A stretch of DNA of 64,000 bases, taken from contig CATJIO010000104.1 of assembly GCA_949740725.1 (NCBI GenBank), positions 19,128-83,127 on the forward strand. Direction: 5' to 3'. Of this stretch, positions 27,970-37,382 are shown in pieces. Positions within the stretch are counted from its first letter, which is position 1, and each line of letters opens with the position of its first letter. Position numbers and translations under genes: made by a program. The notes below the pieces were generated by a model. That model was not told where the DNA came from, did not search any database, and saw only the letters and a list, made by a program, of their open reading frames with translations. Origin of the DNA: an uncultured Lachnospiraceae bacterium (lineage in GTDB: Bacteria > Bacillota > Clostridia > Lachnospirales > Lachnospiraceae).

Positions 27970-28191
27970 AGGGACAGTCCAATTAAGCAGCAGTGAAGCT
28001 GATAGGATTTGGCGCAGAGAGGCCAAAATATCAGACGGACGGCGAGTCGCCGCCTGGATGGCATGGTCAGGGATATGCCCGCAAGCTGCTGCGAGGTACT
28101 TGGGCACATTTCATGTGCTGTGCCGCCAGAAGGCGGCTGAGTACATCTGCGCAGCTTACGGTATCCCTATAGGTGCTGCAGGGCTGTCCTT
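27970..28191 (+). ncRNA. Retron msr-msd RNA
   Basis: A structured, gene-free region directly before the reverse transcriptase. The a1 repeat AGGGACAGTCC (27970-27980) pairs with a2 GGGCTGTCCTT (28181-28191) with two wobble pairs; GCAGCA/TGCTGC (27987-27992, 28174-28179) extends it. The msr part has small stems TTTGGC/GCCAAA (28008-28013, 28022-28027) and GGCG/CGCC (28041-28051). The msd part is a long interrupted stem: AGGGATA/TATCCCT (28069-28075, 28162-28168), AAGCTGC/GCAGCTT (28083-28089, 28151-28157), GTACT/AGTAC (28096-28100, 28140-28144), topped by two hairpins (28104-28118 and 28122-28137). G27987 in AAGC is a candidate branch guanosine. A T run follows a2. Confidence 0.8.
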
Positions 28192-28233
28192 TTTTATTTA
28201 ATGGTAATGAGTAACCGGTAAAGGAGGCTGAGT

Positions 28234-29214
28234 ATGGGAGACAATGGGGGACTGTGGAAATACTGCGGCGAGGATCAGATTAAAGATATGATGCTCTCCT
28301 TTCAGCTGCTGGGGGAAGGGGACTGGGCAAAGGAAAGGATATTGGCCTGCCTTTTTGCCCTCAGCAACCATCCGGAGCAGCATTATCACCTGGTGAGGAT
28401 TCCTAAGAAAAGGGGAGGATACCGCGCCCTGGAAGTGCCGGATGGTCTGTTAAAGAAAGTGCAGCGAAATATCCTCCACCATATTCTGGAGGGATTTTCC
28501 CCTTCCCCGGCGGCTGCGGCCTACCGGCGAGGTTCCTCTGTACCAGCGAATGCAGGGAAGCACCAGGGAAAACGGATGGTACTGAAGCTGGATATCTGTG
28601 ATTTTTTCCAAAATATTACCTTTCCCATGGTCTTATCGAAAGCATTTCCCAGAGAATATTTCCCTCCTTCCGTGAGGCTCATGCTTACCAGCCTATGCTG
28701 CCTTCGTGAGCATCTTCCCCAGGGAGCTCCCACCTCTCCGGCGATATCTAATCTGGTGATGAGCCCCTTTGATGAGTATATGCTTGACTGGTGTGGCCAA
28801 AGGGAGATCGCCTACAGCCGCTACAGCGATGATATGACCTTTTCCGGAGATTTTGACGCGGCGGGGGTGGTGAGGAAGGTTGACGGGTTTTTGGGGGCAT
28901 ACGGTCTGGAACTGAATCGGGATAAGATCAGGCTGTGTACCAGCGGGGAGAGACAGACGGTTACGGGAATCGTGGTGAATGAAAAGTTGCAGCTTCCCAG
29001 AGAATACCGGCGCCTGCTGCGGCAGGAGATCCATTACTGCAGAAAATATGGTATAGAGGAGCATCTGAAGAGAAAGGGAATGGATGATATCCAGGCTGGA
29101 GATTACCGGAAGTCTTTGCTTGGGAAGGTCCGTTACCTCTTATTCGTCAATCCTCAGGATGAATGGTTTCGGCAGGCGGAAGGATTTTTGAAAATAGAAA
29201 AATTAACGGTTTAA
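28234..29214 (+). CDS. Retron reverse transcriptase
   Basis: A 326-residue reverse transcriptase that should copy the msd RNA upstream into msDNA. Visible motifs: NAGKH (106-110), the retron NAxxH signature; Asp120 in LKLDICDFF; LPQGAPTSPAISNL (161-174); the catalytic YSDD (197-200) in YSRYSDDMTFSG; and VTGIVVN (243-249), the retron VTG motif that reads the RNA. No maturase, endonuclease or fused effector domain is present; the protein ends soon after the thumb. AAAGGAGG at 28220-28227 supports the start. A strong terminator follows, so no downstream gene is obviously in the same transcript. Confidence 0.92.
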   Translation: MGDNGGLWKYCGEDQIKDMMLSFQLLGEGDWAKERILACLFALSNHPEQHYHLVRIPKKRGGYRALEVPDGLLKKVQRNILHHILEGFSPSPAAAAYRRGSSVPANAGKHQGKRMVLKLDICDFFQNITFPMVLSKAFPREYFPPSVRLMLTSLCCLREHLPQGAPTSPAISNLVMSPFDEYMLDWCGQREIAYSRYSDDMTFSGDFDAAGVVRKVDGFLGAYGLELNRDKIRLCTSGERQTVTGIVVNEKLQLPREYRRLLRQEIHYCRKYGIEEHLKRKGMDDIQAGDYRKSLLGKVRYLLFVNPQDEWFRQAEGFLKIEKLTV

Positions 29215-29219
29215 AATGT

Positions 29220-29249
29220 CTCCTGGGGGATTTCACCAGGAGTTTTTTT
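29220..29249 (+). terminator. Terminator after the reverse transcriptase gene
   Basis: CTCCTGG (29220-29226) pairs with CCAGGAG (29236-29242), followed by seven T. Confidence 0.9.
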
Positions 29250-29315
29250 GTGCTATTATAATAGATAAAAATAAGATCTTTTTGCACAATGTCAAAGGGA
29301 GAAATGGGGAGCGCT

Positions 29316-29747
29316 ATGGGATTTACAATCTATGTCAGGATGAAGAAACTGGGAAAGCAGAAAAAGGAAAGCCTTCGTTCCATTCCCTATGAGCTGGAGA
29401 AGCGGCCAGACACGGTTAGAGCGTTTTTGGCCGCCCTGGTGGAGCTGGAGGCGGCGGCATACAATGCCCGCCGGGATGAAGGCCAGCTGGTGGCTTATCT
29501 GACCAAAGGGGAGATCAAGGATCAGGCAGATGCGGGAAAGGTTTCCTTTGGGCTCCGGGGAGGAAAGGACGCCGATGCCGGAGCGGCAGTGGAGAATGCC
29601 ATCCAGTGCTTTGAGGATGGGATTTACCGGGTATTTGCCGGGGATGAGGAAGTGACGGAGCTGGAGAGAGAATTCACCTGGGATGAGGGCTGCGAGTTTA
29701 CGTTTATCCGTCTGGCTATGCTGTCCGGGCTGAATTGGGGCTGGTGA
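29316..29747 (+). CDS. Uncharacterised small protein paired with the DUF4132-type giant
   Basis: About 143 residues, soluble, no motif recognised. It opens with FTIYVRMKKLGKQKKESLRS, contains mixed alpha/beta segments and an acidic C-terminal half (DEEVTELEREFTWDEGCEF). The frame is open from ATG 29289, but no ribosome site precedes that; ATG 29316 lies behind GGGGAG. TATAAT at 29257-29262 may be its promoter. It is 91 bases before the very large gene, and the two probably work together. Confidence 0.6.
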   Translation: MGFTIYVRMKKLGKQKKESLRSIPYELEKRPDTVRAFLAALVELEAAAYNARRDEGQLVAYLTKGEIKDQADAGKVSFGLRGGKDADAGAAVENAIQCFEDGIYRVFAGDEEVTELEREFTWDEGCEFTFIRLAMLSGLNWGW

Positions 29748-29838
29748 GAAAGGGCTGTGCGTAGTTATTTTTGCTGTGAACGGCAAGGCTGTGAATAGGA
29801 GTTACATAGGACAATAAAGGGAAGAAGGAGAGAATCGT

Positions 29839-32800
29839 ATGGCGGAGTATACCTACCAAACAAGAAAAAAGATAACTGAGGAGTGGGCGTGCCAGGTCAA
29901 GGCCCGGGGGAAAGGCTTGTCAGAGACAGAGAAATCCATCCTGCCAAACGGGAGTTATTACTCAATCTCAGAGAAGACCTGCCAGTGGATGCGGGATCGT
30001 TTATGCAGCGGGGAGTGCAGGACATTAAGCGAGCTTTATAAAAAGCACCTTTCCCATCTTACCGACGCCTGCGTACCTAAAGACAAGCAGGAGGAATTTT
30101 TCTATGCCCTGGATGAGATGAACCAGTTCCAGATGACGGCCGGTTGGTATCGGCGCAGCCTGCGCTCTGACAGCTATGAGCCTTTTGTCCGGGCCAGCAT
30201 TTTGCTGATGTGGGGCTATTCTAAGCTGTGGTTTTACCAGGTGGAGCTGAAGGATGTGCTGCTGGGAAAGTTGGAGCCGGAATTATATGACCATGCCAGG
30301 ATGGAACACTGGAGCTATGCCGGTATGTTGGCGGCCCAGATCGACCGAGGGAACCGAGACACTATCCAGGCGGTAAAAGATGTGATCCTGGGCGAGGGAA
30401 ATACCATGATGATCAGCCATGAGCTGATTCGTGGGATAACCATGTGCAGGGACCAGGAGATGTACCAGCTTTTGGGACAGTTCCTTCTGGCTGCCCGCCT
30501 CCAGGAGGGAATCAGGCAGGCGGTGTGTGAGACCATGGATGCGGGCAGGCCGGAGGCCTTCCTCTACCTGTTCCAGGTGATCGAGGAGAATAACCTAGTG
30601 CGCTACTCTGCGGTGAAGCGGGCGGTGAGTACTTGGATCGGGATTTTTAATGAGGCCAGTGTGGATCGGATTACAGAGAAGTTAGTGCGGCTTATGGGGC
30701 AGTGTCTGCGGGATGAGGAATTCTGCCAGGAGCAGCTAAAGACCAATGATTCTGTGGCTATCAGCTGCGCTCTCTGGGCCAAGGGCTTTTACGATGCTCA
30801 GAAGGCCATCGACGCGGAGATGTGGCTGATCCAAAACGGGACGAAGAATCAGAAGATGACTGCCTCTTATTTTAACCACTCTCTTCAGGATCAGCGTCAG
30901 CGGATGCAGGTGTCCAAGGAGGTGGTGTTAAACCATCATGATGATCTGGAGTTGGTGGCCTGCTTCCTTCCAGGATTTCTTGGCGACGCCAGCTATGAGC
31001 TGCGGAAGATGACTGAGGAGAAAGCCCAGGGCTATTATTCCATGCGTGATAATGAGGCGGTAAAGCCTAAGGTGAAGCCGGTGACGGACTGGTTTGACAG
31101 CGAGGAGGAGGCCAGGAGCACCTACAGCATATTGAAGGAGATCTTATCCAAGCTTCCGAAAAAGGGATTGGATTTGAATCCCTGCATTTTCCCATGGCAC
31201 AGGGTGATGATGCATCCTTCGGATCTGGCGGTGCGGCTGTGTCTCATCGCCTGGCTGCTTCAAGATGACACTTTGCTGGACGAGGCGGCAGGGTGGATTC
31301 CGATTATCGGGCAGGGGAATTCCTCTGCCTCCAGAGCGGCGGTGGCCCGGGTTCTCCTCTACTGCCCTGCATCTAAGGTGAGGAAGAGGATTCTCTTTGA
31401 GCTCCTCCACAATCCGGAGGAATACACTATGAAGTCTGCCTTCCGCCTGGTGGAGAAGCTGAAACTTGGGCCGGAAGATTATCAGGCTATTGAGAAAAAT
31501 TTAAAGTATAAGACCGGCCGGTCAGAGACCCTGGCCCTTCTGCGAAAGCAGGATAAGGCGGCGCTCACCGATTGTATCGGACGGCTACTCCTGGAAAAGT
31601 CGGAGGAGAGCCACATGGGGGCTTTGGATCTGGCCCTGCAGGTAAAGAAAGAGGATGAGGAAGAGTTTGCCCGGTTAAAGCCCATGCTTTCTGGGCTGGA
31701 ACACCCCACCGGGAAGGAGCAGGTGATTTTAGACGAGCTTTTAGGGGAGAAGAGCCAGGTACAGGATATCGTGAATACCCCTGGCTATGGAATCTATGAC
31801 GTAGAAAAGGAATGGGTGATTCCGGAGGTTTCTGTGGACGAAAAGGAAGCCTCCAAGCTCTTTTCCTATGGGGAGAAGGCCTGTGAGCAGATGCTTGTGG
31901 CCTTAGACAATTTGGTGGAGAAAAATAAGGATCGGGAATATAAAACCGCCTGGGACGCAGAAATGCTTTTGGGGAACCAGTTGGAAAATGCCAGAAGGAT
32001 CTACAATGACCCAGACGCTAAGCCTCTGGATGCACTTCCCTTTCCAGAGCTGTGGGAAAGCTTTTATCACGAACAGATCAGAACCCCTCAGGCGCTTTTG
32101 GAGCTGTATTTATATCAGCGATGCCGGGGGCGGCGGGGACTTTATGAGAAGAATGCTTCTCTGTACCAGAAGGTATTTGGAAGTGGCTTGATCAAGAAGC
32201 CGCCCTTTCAAGAGCTGGTAATGGGCCTGCGCTACGGGGCACAGGCGGGAAAGGTGATTGATACCTTATTCCAGCAGTTTGTGCCAGATGAGTTGAAGGC
32301 GAGATGGGGACGGATTGGCACGGCAAAGCTTTTATCCGTGCTGAATGAGAAGAATTCCTTCTGCGAGCTGAGCGAAAAGCGGTGGAATGGAGAGATGGAA
32401 AAATATACGGAGCGGGCTACGGAGTTTCCCATTTTCCAGGAACTCCGCCTCTGGATGGCTGGGGGGACTGAGGAGGAGTGGAAAACCGCCTTTGCCTTAA
32501 AGTTCCGGCTCCAGCAGCATTATGACGCTATAAAGAGTCGGGAAAAATTAAGGCGGTATTCCTACTCCCGCGCCACCTGCTACTTATCCCTCCGTGATTT
32601 TGTCCGCTGCTATGTAAATGGGATCTGGGATAAGGACTTATATTATAAGGCTGTGTTTACCTATCTGAATTTAAGCGCCGTCTTAGGCCCTGCCAGTACT
32701 GTTGAGCAAAAAGGGCTGGTGGCCTACCGGAATGCCAGAGTGGGCGATCTGAATGCGTTTTTTGGTCCTCAGGCGATTCAGCCAGCAGATGGCAAATACC

Positions 32801-35016
32801 GTTTTGACAATATCGGGGACGAGAATCCTGCCATGAAACTGGCCCATGAGATTTACCAAGAAATTGTGCCAAAAGTGCTTTTGGTGGAGCTGAAGCGAGG
32901 AGAGCAGCCTACGCCCTTCTCCTCATTTATCCGCAGTATCCAGGTGATTTATGGTATTGACTACATGATCCAGATCCTGACTGCCCTGGGGAAGGACACC
33001 CTCCAGAGAGGTTACAGCTACCGATTCTCCGGTACTGAGCGGCGGGTGGTACTGAGCTACCTTTTATCGGTATGCCGCCCGAGAGAGGAGGAGACGGCCC
33101 AGGATTTAAAGAAGGCCCTAAAGGGGACAGATATCACTAAGAAGCGGCTGGTGGAACTGGCTATGTATGCGCCTCAGTGGATCCCCCTTCTCGAGGACTA
33201 TTTGAAACTTCCAGGCCTTCAGAGCGGATGCTACTACTTCATGGCCCATACCAGTGAAGGACTAGATGATCTGGCTAAATCCATGGTAGCGAAATACACG
33301 CCTCTCTCTCCGGAAGAACTACGGGATGGGGCATTCGATGTGAACTGGTTCTTTGAGGCTTATGGGAAACTGGGAGAGAAGGACTTTAAGCTTCTCTACG
33401 ACGCGGCAAAATATTCTTCTACTGGCACGGCCCACGGGAGAGCCAGGAAATATGCAGACGCAGCTCTAGGTAAGGTGGAGGCAGATGGGCTGAAGGCAGA
33501 GATCGAGGCAAAGCGGAACAAAGATCTTTTGATGAGTGTGGGACTCCTGCCTCTTGGGAAGAAAAAGAAGGAGCGGGAGGAAGCCATGCTGGATCGCTAC
33601 CAGTTTATCCAGAAATTCAAGAAAGAGAGCAGGAATTTCGGCGCTCAGCGCCGTGCCAGTGAAGGTAGGGCGGTAGAGATCGCACTGAGGAATTTAAGCG
33701 TTAACGCAGGTTTTACCGATGTAACCCGGTTAACTCTGCGCATGGAGACTAAGCTGGTGGAGGCTATGGACGGATACTTTGACTGGCAGGTACTCAATTC
33801 GGCTGAGGCTAAGGAATCAGAGCAGGTGATGATAAAGATCTCTGTGGACGAGACGGGAAAGAGCAGCCTCCAGCTCAAGAAGGGCGGGAAGGCATTAAAG
33901 TCCATTCCAGCGAAGTTTAAGAAGGATGAGACCCTGCTGGCTTACCAGGCGACCAATAAGAAGCTGAAAGAGCAGTATAGCCGCACCAGGCAGATGATGG
34001 AGCAAGCCATGGAGGATCGAACCAGCTTCGAAGCCTGGGAGCTTTTGGAGTTGATGAAGAATCCGGTGATCCGGCCCATCCTGGAGCCGCTGGTGATGCT
34101 GTCCAGTGGGGAAAAGAGCGCCTCGGGAAGCGAGGAAAAGCAGCGGCTGGGATTTTTGACTTCGGAGGGACTTCTGGACTGGGCTGGTGAGTTGATAAAA
34201 ATCAAGTCGGATGAGAAGCTTTTCATCGCTCATCCCTTTGATCTTTACCAGGAGGGGCACTGGCATGAATATCAGAAGCTCCTGTTTGAGAAGAAGATCA
34301 AGCAACCCTTTAAGCAGGTATTCCGTGAGCTGTACGTGAAGCTGGAGGAAGAGCTTAAGAAAGAACATTCTATGATGTTTGCCGGAAACCAGATCCAGCC
34401 CCAGAAGACGGTGGGAGCCCTTCGGAGCCGCCGGTGGGTGGCGGACTACGAGGATGGTCTCCAGAAAGTCTACTATAAAGAAAATATCGTTGCCCGGATC
34501 TACGCTATGGCAGACTGGTTCTCTCCCAGTGATATTGAGGCGCCTACCTTGGAGTGGGTGGTATTTACCGATAGGAAAACCTTTAAGGAATTAACGATTG
34601 AGGAGATTCCGGACATCATCTACAGCGAGGTAATGCGGGATGTGGATCTGGCGGTGAGCGTGGCTCACGCGGGAGGTGTAGACCCAGAGACCAGCCATTC
34701 CACCGTGGAGATGCGTAGAGCCATTGTAGAGTGTAATCTGGAGCTGTTTAAGATCAAGAATGTGCGGGTGGAGGGCAACCATGCCATTATTGATGGAAAA
34801 CTGGGACAGTATACCGTCCACTTAGGAAGTGGTGTGGCGCACCAGATGGGCAATGCAATGCTCTTTATCGTGCCGGTGCACTCCCAGCACAGAGGACGGA
34901 TCTTCCTGCCGTTTATCGACGATGACCCGAAGACAGCGGAGATTATGTCTAAGATTCTTCTGCTTGCGGAGGATACGAAGATCAAGGATCCTAGTATATT
35001 GGGGCAGATCCGGTAG
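29839..35016 (+). CDS. Very large DUF4132/DUF5724-type protein
   Basis: A 1725-residue cytoplasmic protein without signal peptide or membrane helix. Long helical repeats, probably HEAT-like, fill residues 1-1200. The region near 1000-1330 resembles the DUF4132 core shared with E. coli MolR/YehI. The C-terminal 180 residues form a conserved block (NHAIIDGKLGQYTVHLGSGV, PVHSQHRGRIFLPFIDDDPK, then a helix ending KDPSILGQI). No catalytic motif is evident. AAGGAGAG before the ATG supports the start. The function of this family is not established; its place beside a retron, in a region with decayed genes, hints at an accessory or defence-like role, which is inference. Confidence 0.65.
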   Translation: MAEYTYQTRKKITEEWACQVKARGKGLSETEKSILPNGSYYSISEKTCQWMRDRLCSGECRTLSELYKKHLSHLTDACVPKDKQEEFFYALDEMNQFQMTAGWYRRSLRSDSYEPFVRASILLMWGYSKLWFYQVELKDVLLGKLEPELYDHARMEHWSYAGMLAAQIDRGNRDTIQAVKDVILGEGNTMMISHELIRGITMCRDQEMYQLLGQFLLAARLQEGIRQAVCETMDAGRPEAFLYLFQVIEENNLVRYSAVKRAVSTWIGIFNEASVDRITEKLVRLMGQCLRDEEFCQEQLKTNDSVAISCALWAKGFYDAQKAIDAEMWLIQNGTKNQKMTASYFNHSLQDQRQRMQVSKEVVLNHHDDLELVACFLPGFLGDASYELRKMTEEKAQGYYSMRDNEAVKPKVKPVTDWFDSEEEARSTYSILKEILSKLPKKGLDLNPCIFPWHRVMMHPSDLAVRLCLIAWLLQDDTLLDEAAGWIPIIGQGNSSASRAAVARVLLYCPASKVRKRILFELLHNPEEYTMKSAFRLVEKLKLGPEDYQAIEKNLKYKTGRSETLALLRKQDKAALTDCIGRLLLEKSEESHMGALDLALQVKKEDEEEFARLKPMLSGLEHPTGKEQVILDELLGEKSQVQDIVNTPGYGIYDVEKEWVIPEVSVDEKEASKLFSYGEKACEQMLVALDNLVEKNKDREYKTAWDAEMLLGNQLENARRIYNDPDAKPLDALPFPELWESFYHEQIRTPQALLELYLYQRCRGRRGLYEKNASLYQKVFGSGLIKKPPFQELVMGLRYGAQAGKVIDTLFQQFVPDELKARWGRIGTAKLLSVLNEKNSFCELSEKRWNGEMEKYTERATEFPIFQELRLWMAGGTEEEWKTAFALKFRLQQHYDAIKSREKLRRYSYSRATCYLSLRDFVRCYVNGIWDKDLYYKAVFTYLNLSAVLGPASTVEQKGLVAYRNARVGDLNAFFGPQAIQPADGKYRFDNIGDENPAMKLAHEIYQEIVPKVLLVELKRGEQPTPFSSFIRSIQVIYGIDYMIQILTALGKDTLQRGYSYRFSGTERRVVLSYLLSVCRPREEETAQDLKKALKGTDITKKRLVELAMYAPQWIPLLEDYLKLPGLQSGCYYFMAHTSEGLDDLAKSMVAKYTPLSPEELRDGAFDVNWFFEAYGKLGEKDFKLLYDAAKYSSTGTAHGRARKYADAALGKVEADGLKAEIEAKRNKDLLMSVGLLPLGKKKKEREEAMLDRYQFIQKFKKESRNFGAQRRASEGRAVEIALRNLSVNAGFTDVTRLTLRMETKLVEAMDGYFDWQVLNSAEAKESEQVMIKISVDETGKSSLQLKKGGKALKSIPAKFKKDETLLAYQATNKKLKEQYSRTRQMMEQAMEDRTSFEAWELLELMKNPVIRPILEPLVMLSSGEKSASGSEEKQRLGFLTSEGLLDWAGELIKIKSDEKLFIAHPFDLYQEGHWHEYQKLLFEKKIKQPFKQVFRELYVKLEEELKKEHSMMFAGNQIQPQKTVGALRSRRWVADYEDGLQKVYYKENIVARIYAMADWFSPSDIEAPTLEWVVFTDRKTFKELTIEEIPDIIYSEVMRDVDLAVSVAHAGGVDPETSHSTVEMRRAIVECNLELFKIKNVRVEGNHAIIDGKLGQYTVHLGSGVAHQMGNAMLFIVPVHSQHRGRIFLPFIDDDPKTAEIMSKILLLAEDTKIKDPSILGQIR

Positions 35017-35108
35017 GAAAGGAGAGCGCCGGGGGATTCTGCGGGCGGATTGAGAGATCAAGGCAGCGACCATATCTGCAGAACGCAAGCCCATCCACGA
35101 AAAAACAG

Positions 35109-35245
35109 CGCCCCGTCCTCCGGGTTCCATAAGGAAACCGTATGAAACGGCGGCACTTAGGTCCGGTTCTTCACGGACCTTACGTACCGCTCCGTTTCAT
35201 CCCGAGCGAAAGCGAGTTTCCGTTGGAACCCGGAGGACGGGGCGC
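35109..35245. repeat. Structured inverted-repeat element (possible MITE or small RNA)
   Basis: A perfect 21-bp terminal inverted repeat (35109-35129 with 35225-35245) encloses nested stems: GGAAAC/GTTTCC (35134-35139, 35216-35221), ATGAAACGG/CCGTTTCAT (35143-35151, 35192-35200) and GTCCG/CGGAC (35161-35165, 35174-35178). Read on the minus strand the element ends in a GC-rich stem followed by TGTTTTTT, like an intrinsic terminator. No open frame is inside. The rest of the gap 35246-35399 shows nothing clear. Confidence 0.7.
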
Positions 35246-35399
35246 GTATCGTTTTCCAAGTATGCGACAGAGCTTACGCCCCCCTAAATCTACCGCAAAT
35301 CCTTAACCAGCGACTCACCACGCCTTCACGGCAAACAAAAGGTTTAACGAAATAGCCATTCAATTAAATCAGTCAACTTCGGAAATCAACACAAAATTA

Positions 35400-35428
35400 T
35401 TGACAAATTTAGACAGACAGCTTATAAT
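35400..35428 (+). promoter_or_regulatory. Consensus sigma-A promoter for the GNAT gene
   Basis: TTGACA (35400-35405), 17-base spacer, TATAAT (35423-35428): both boxes match consensus. About 80 bases of leader precede the ATG at 35509. Confidence 0.85.
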
Positions 35429-35508
35429 AGGCGCAATTTACTAGAAAATACTGCGGATATTATCCAGACAGTTCTGGGAAATACTGCAAAGAAAAGGAGG
35501 AAGTCATT

Positions 35509-36330
35509 ATGCAGAAGTTAAAGAATCAGCATCTGTCAGAAGTATTTGCATACCTGGCGCCGGAACCGGAGTTTAATCTGTTTGCGATTGGAGATTTGGA
35601 GCAGTTTGGGATGAAAGATGAGAATGTCGCTGGCTATACTGACGATTCCTGGGTACCTGGCACTGTACTTCCTTACTTTTTGCTTAATTATCGGGGGAAT
35701 TTTTTGGTGTACAGCCATGACTCGAACTACGATGCCAAGAGGGTAGGCGAATTTTTGACAAAAGAGCAACCTATCAATATTAGCGGAAAAGATGATTTGA
35801 TCGCTTCTCTGTTGCCCTGGATGGAGGAGAGGGAGAGGAAGTTAACCTATCTGGCGAGGCTGAACCAGGTGACTCAAGAGCAGATCAGGAAGACGGGAAG
35901 CCTGCTGTCCCAGGTGAAGAGACTGAAGGAGGAGGACATTCCGGCGATTTATGACTTGTATGTTCAGATCGATGAGTTTGCAGCAACCTATCGGAATAGG
36001 CCGAGAGAAATTTGCTGTCAGGACATCCGCATGAATGTGCTTACACTGGGGAGAAGCTATGGGATATATGAGCAGGGAAAACTGGTTTCCATAGCCCAGA
36101 CCTCAGCGGAAAACCGGAGGTCGGCGATGGTGATTGGCGTAGCTACTCTGCCGGACTTTCGGAGAAAAGGGTATGCCAGGGCAGCGGTAATAGGGCTGTG
36201 TCAGGATTGCCTGAGCGAGGGGAAGGAATTTTTATGCCTGTTTTACAATAGCCCTGCGGCAGGTGTGATCTATCACTCCATCGGATTCCAGGATTTGGGA
36301 TGTTATACTATGCTTCAGAATCCGATATAG
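35509..36330 (+). CDS. GNAT family N-acetyltransferase
   Basis: A 273-residue protein. The C-terminal GNAT domain (about 140-270) has the acetyl-CoA site VIGVATLPDFRRKGYARAAV, with the R/Q-x-x-G-x-G/A loop, and a late FYNSPAAGVIYHSIGF motif. The N-terminal 130 residues form an extra domain that starts with HLSEVFAYLAPEPEFNLFAI, as in two-domain GNAT proteins. The acceptor is unknown. AAAGGAGG precedes the ATG and a perfect-consensus promoter lies upstream, so strong expression is expected. Confidence 0.85.
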   Translation: MQKLKNQHLSEVFAYLAPEPEFNLFAIGDLEQFGMKDENVAGYTDDSWVPGTVLPYFLLNYRGNFLVYSHDSNYDAKRVGEFLTKEQPINISGKDDLIASLLPWMEERERKLTYLARLNQVTQEQIRKTGSLLSQVKRLKEEDIPAIYDLYVQIDEFAATYRNRPREICCQDIRMNVLTLGRSYGIYEQGKLVSIAQTSAENRRSAMVIGVATLPDFRRKGYARAAVIGLCQDCLSEGKEFLCLFYNSPAAGVIYHSIGFQDLGCYTMLQNPI

Positions 36331-36425
36331 GGAGACCGAACAAAAATCCGCTATGGCGGATAAATGGTTGGAGGAGACCAACGACCTGCCGAAGGCCATG
36401 AGGGCGGTGAAACAAACACAGTTTA

Positions 36426-37304
36426 TCAGGGACGTTTTGGTCTTGCCGCTATGCCGATTCCCAAACCGCCCTGCCCGATATGGCAGGACACGCCCAGAGA
36501 CAGATCATCACACATAACTTCCATCCCGGGGAAGGCTTCCTGGATCTCCTCTACCCACAGGGCAGTATCTTCTGGAGATGAACTGGAGGCCGCCATGAGG
36601 GTGATCTCGCCCCTTTCCCAGGCCTCTTTAAAACGAGTTTCCAGATCATGGCGTATGGCTTCGATCATGGTCTTTTTGGCCTTGGCAAAGCCGCGGCATT
36701 TCTTAAAGGCATCCAGACTTCCCACATCTAGCTTTAAAATGGGTTTGATATTCAAAATTGTTCCCAGAGCCGCGGCGGAGGGAGTGATTCTTCCTCCCTT
36801 TTTCAGATGCTCCAGGGTCTGGACGCCGATGTAGATCACCATATCCATTTTGGAAGCCTCGATGATTGTCTTGATTTCTCCGGCAGAATATCCTTCCTCA
36901 ATCAGCTCCAGGGCATCCAGAATGGAGCGGTGCATGGGCGTGGAAACCCGGCCATTATCCACTACGAATACCCGGCCTTCATAGGGTTCATCCTGGGCCA
37001 GGGCAGAGGCGGTGGCACAGGAGCCGCTTAAGCCGCTGCTGATGGGAAAGTAGAGAATGGATTCATATTCCATGAGCGCCTTATCCCACAGAGCCATTAC
37101 CTCTGCTGGGGAGGGCTGGGAGGTGGAGATCTCCGCGCCAGAATCTAGCTTCCGGAAAAAATCCTCCCGGCTTAAGGTAACATCCTCGTAGAAGCACTCC
37201 TCCCCGATGAAAAAGGGCATAGGAAGGACAATAATTCCCAGTTCTCCGGCCATTTTCTGGGAAATGCTGCTGTGGCTGTCTGTAATGATTCCGATGGGCT
37301 TCAT
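36426..37304 (-). CDS. DegV family fatty-acid-binding protein
   Basis: A 292-residue cytoplasmic protein related to FakB, which presents fatty acids to the kinase FakA. The family hallmarks are IITDSHSS (7-14), ISTSQPS, SSGLSGS, KKGGRITP and SCHIGQGGLGIG. The length is normal. The TetR-type regulator gene lies 78 bases upstream on the same strand and probably controls it. It is closely related in layout to the DegV gene at 49260. Confidence 0.9.
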   Translation of the reverse strand: MKPIGIITDSHSSISQKMAGELGIIVLPMPFFIGEECFYEDVTLSREDFFRKLDSGAEISTSQPSPAEVMALWDKALMEYESILYFPISSGLSGSCATASALAQDEPYEGRVFVVDNGRVSTPMHRSILDALELIEEGYSAGEIKTIIEASKMDMVIYIGVQTLEHLKKGGRITPSAAALGTILNIKPILKLDVGSLDAFKKCRGFAKAKKTMIEAIRHDLETRFKEAWERGEITLMAASSSSPEDTALWVEEIQEAFPGMEVMCDDLSLGVSCHIGQGGLGIGIAARPKRP

Positions 37305-37382
37305 AGTTCATTCTCCTTTTTACATGTTGTCGGACAGGTATGAGATCCATTAAATCCATTAGATCTTAAGTCCAAGAAGTGG

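Noticed and set aside
28234..29214. Group II intron or diversity-generating retroelement enzyme
   Set aside because: No maturase or endonuclease domain, no domain V-like RNA, and no template/variable repeat pair nearby; the NAxxH and VTG motifs and the upstream a1/a2 RNA favour a retron.
36364..36834. 156-residue plus-strand open frame
   Set aside because: It is antisense to the DegV gene, whose motifs are all present on the minus strand.
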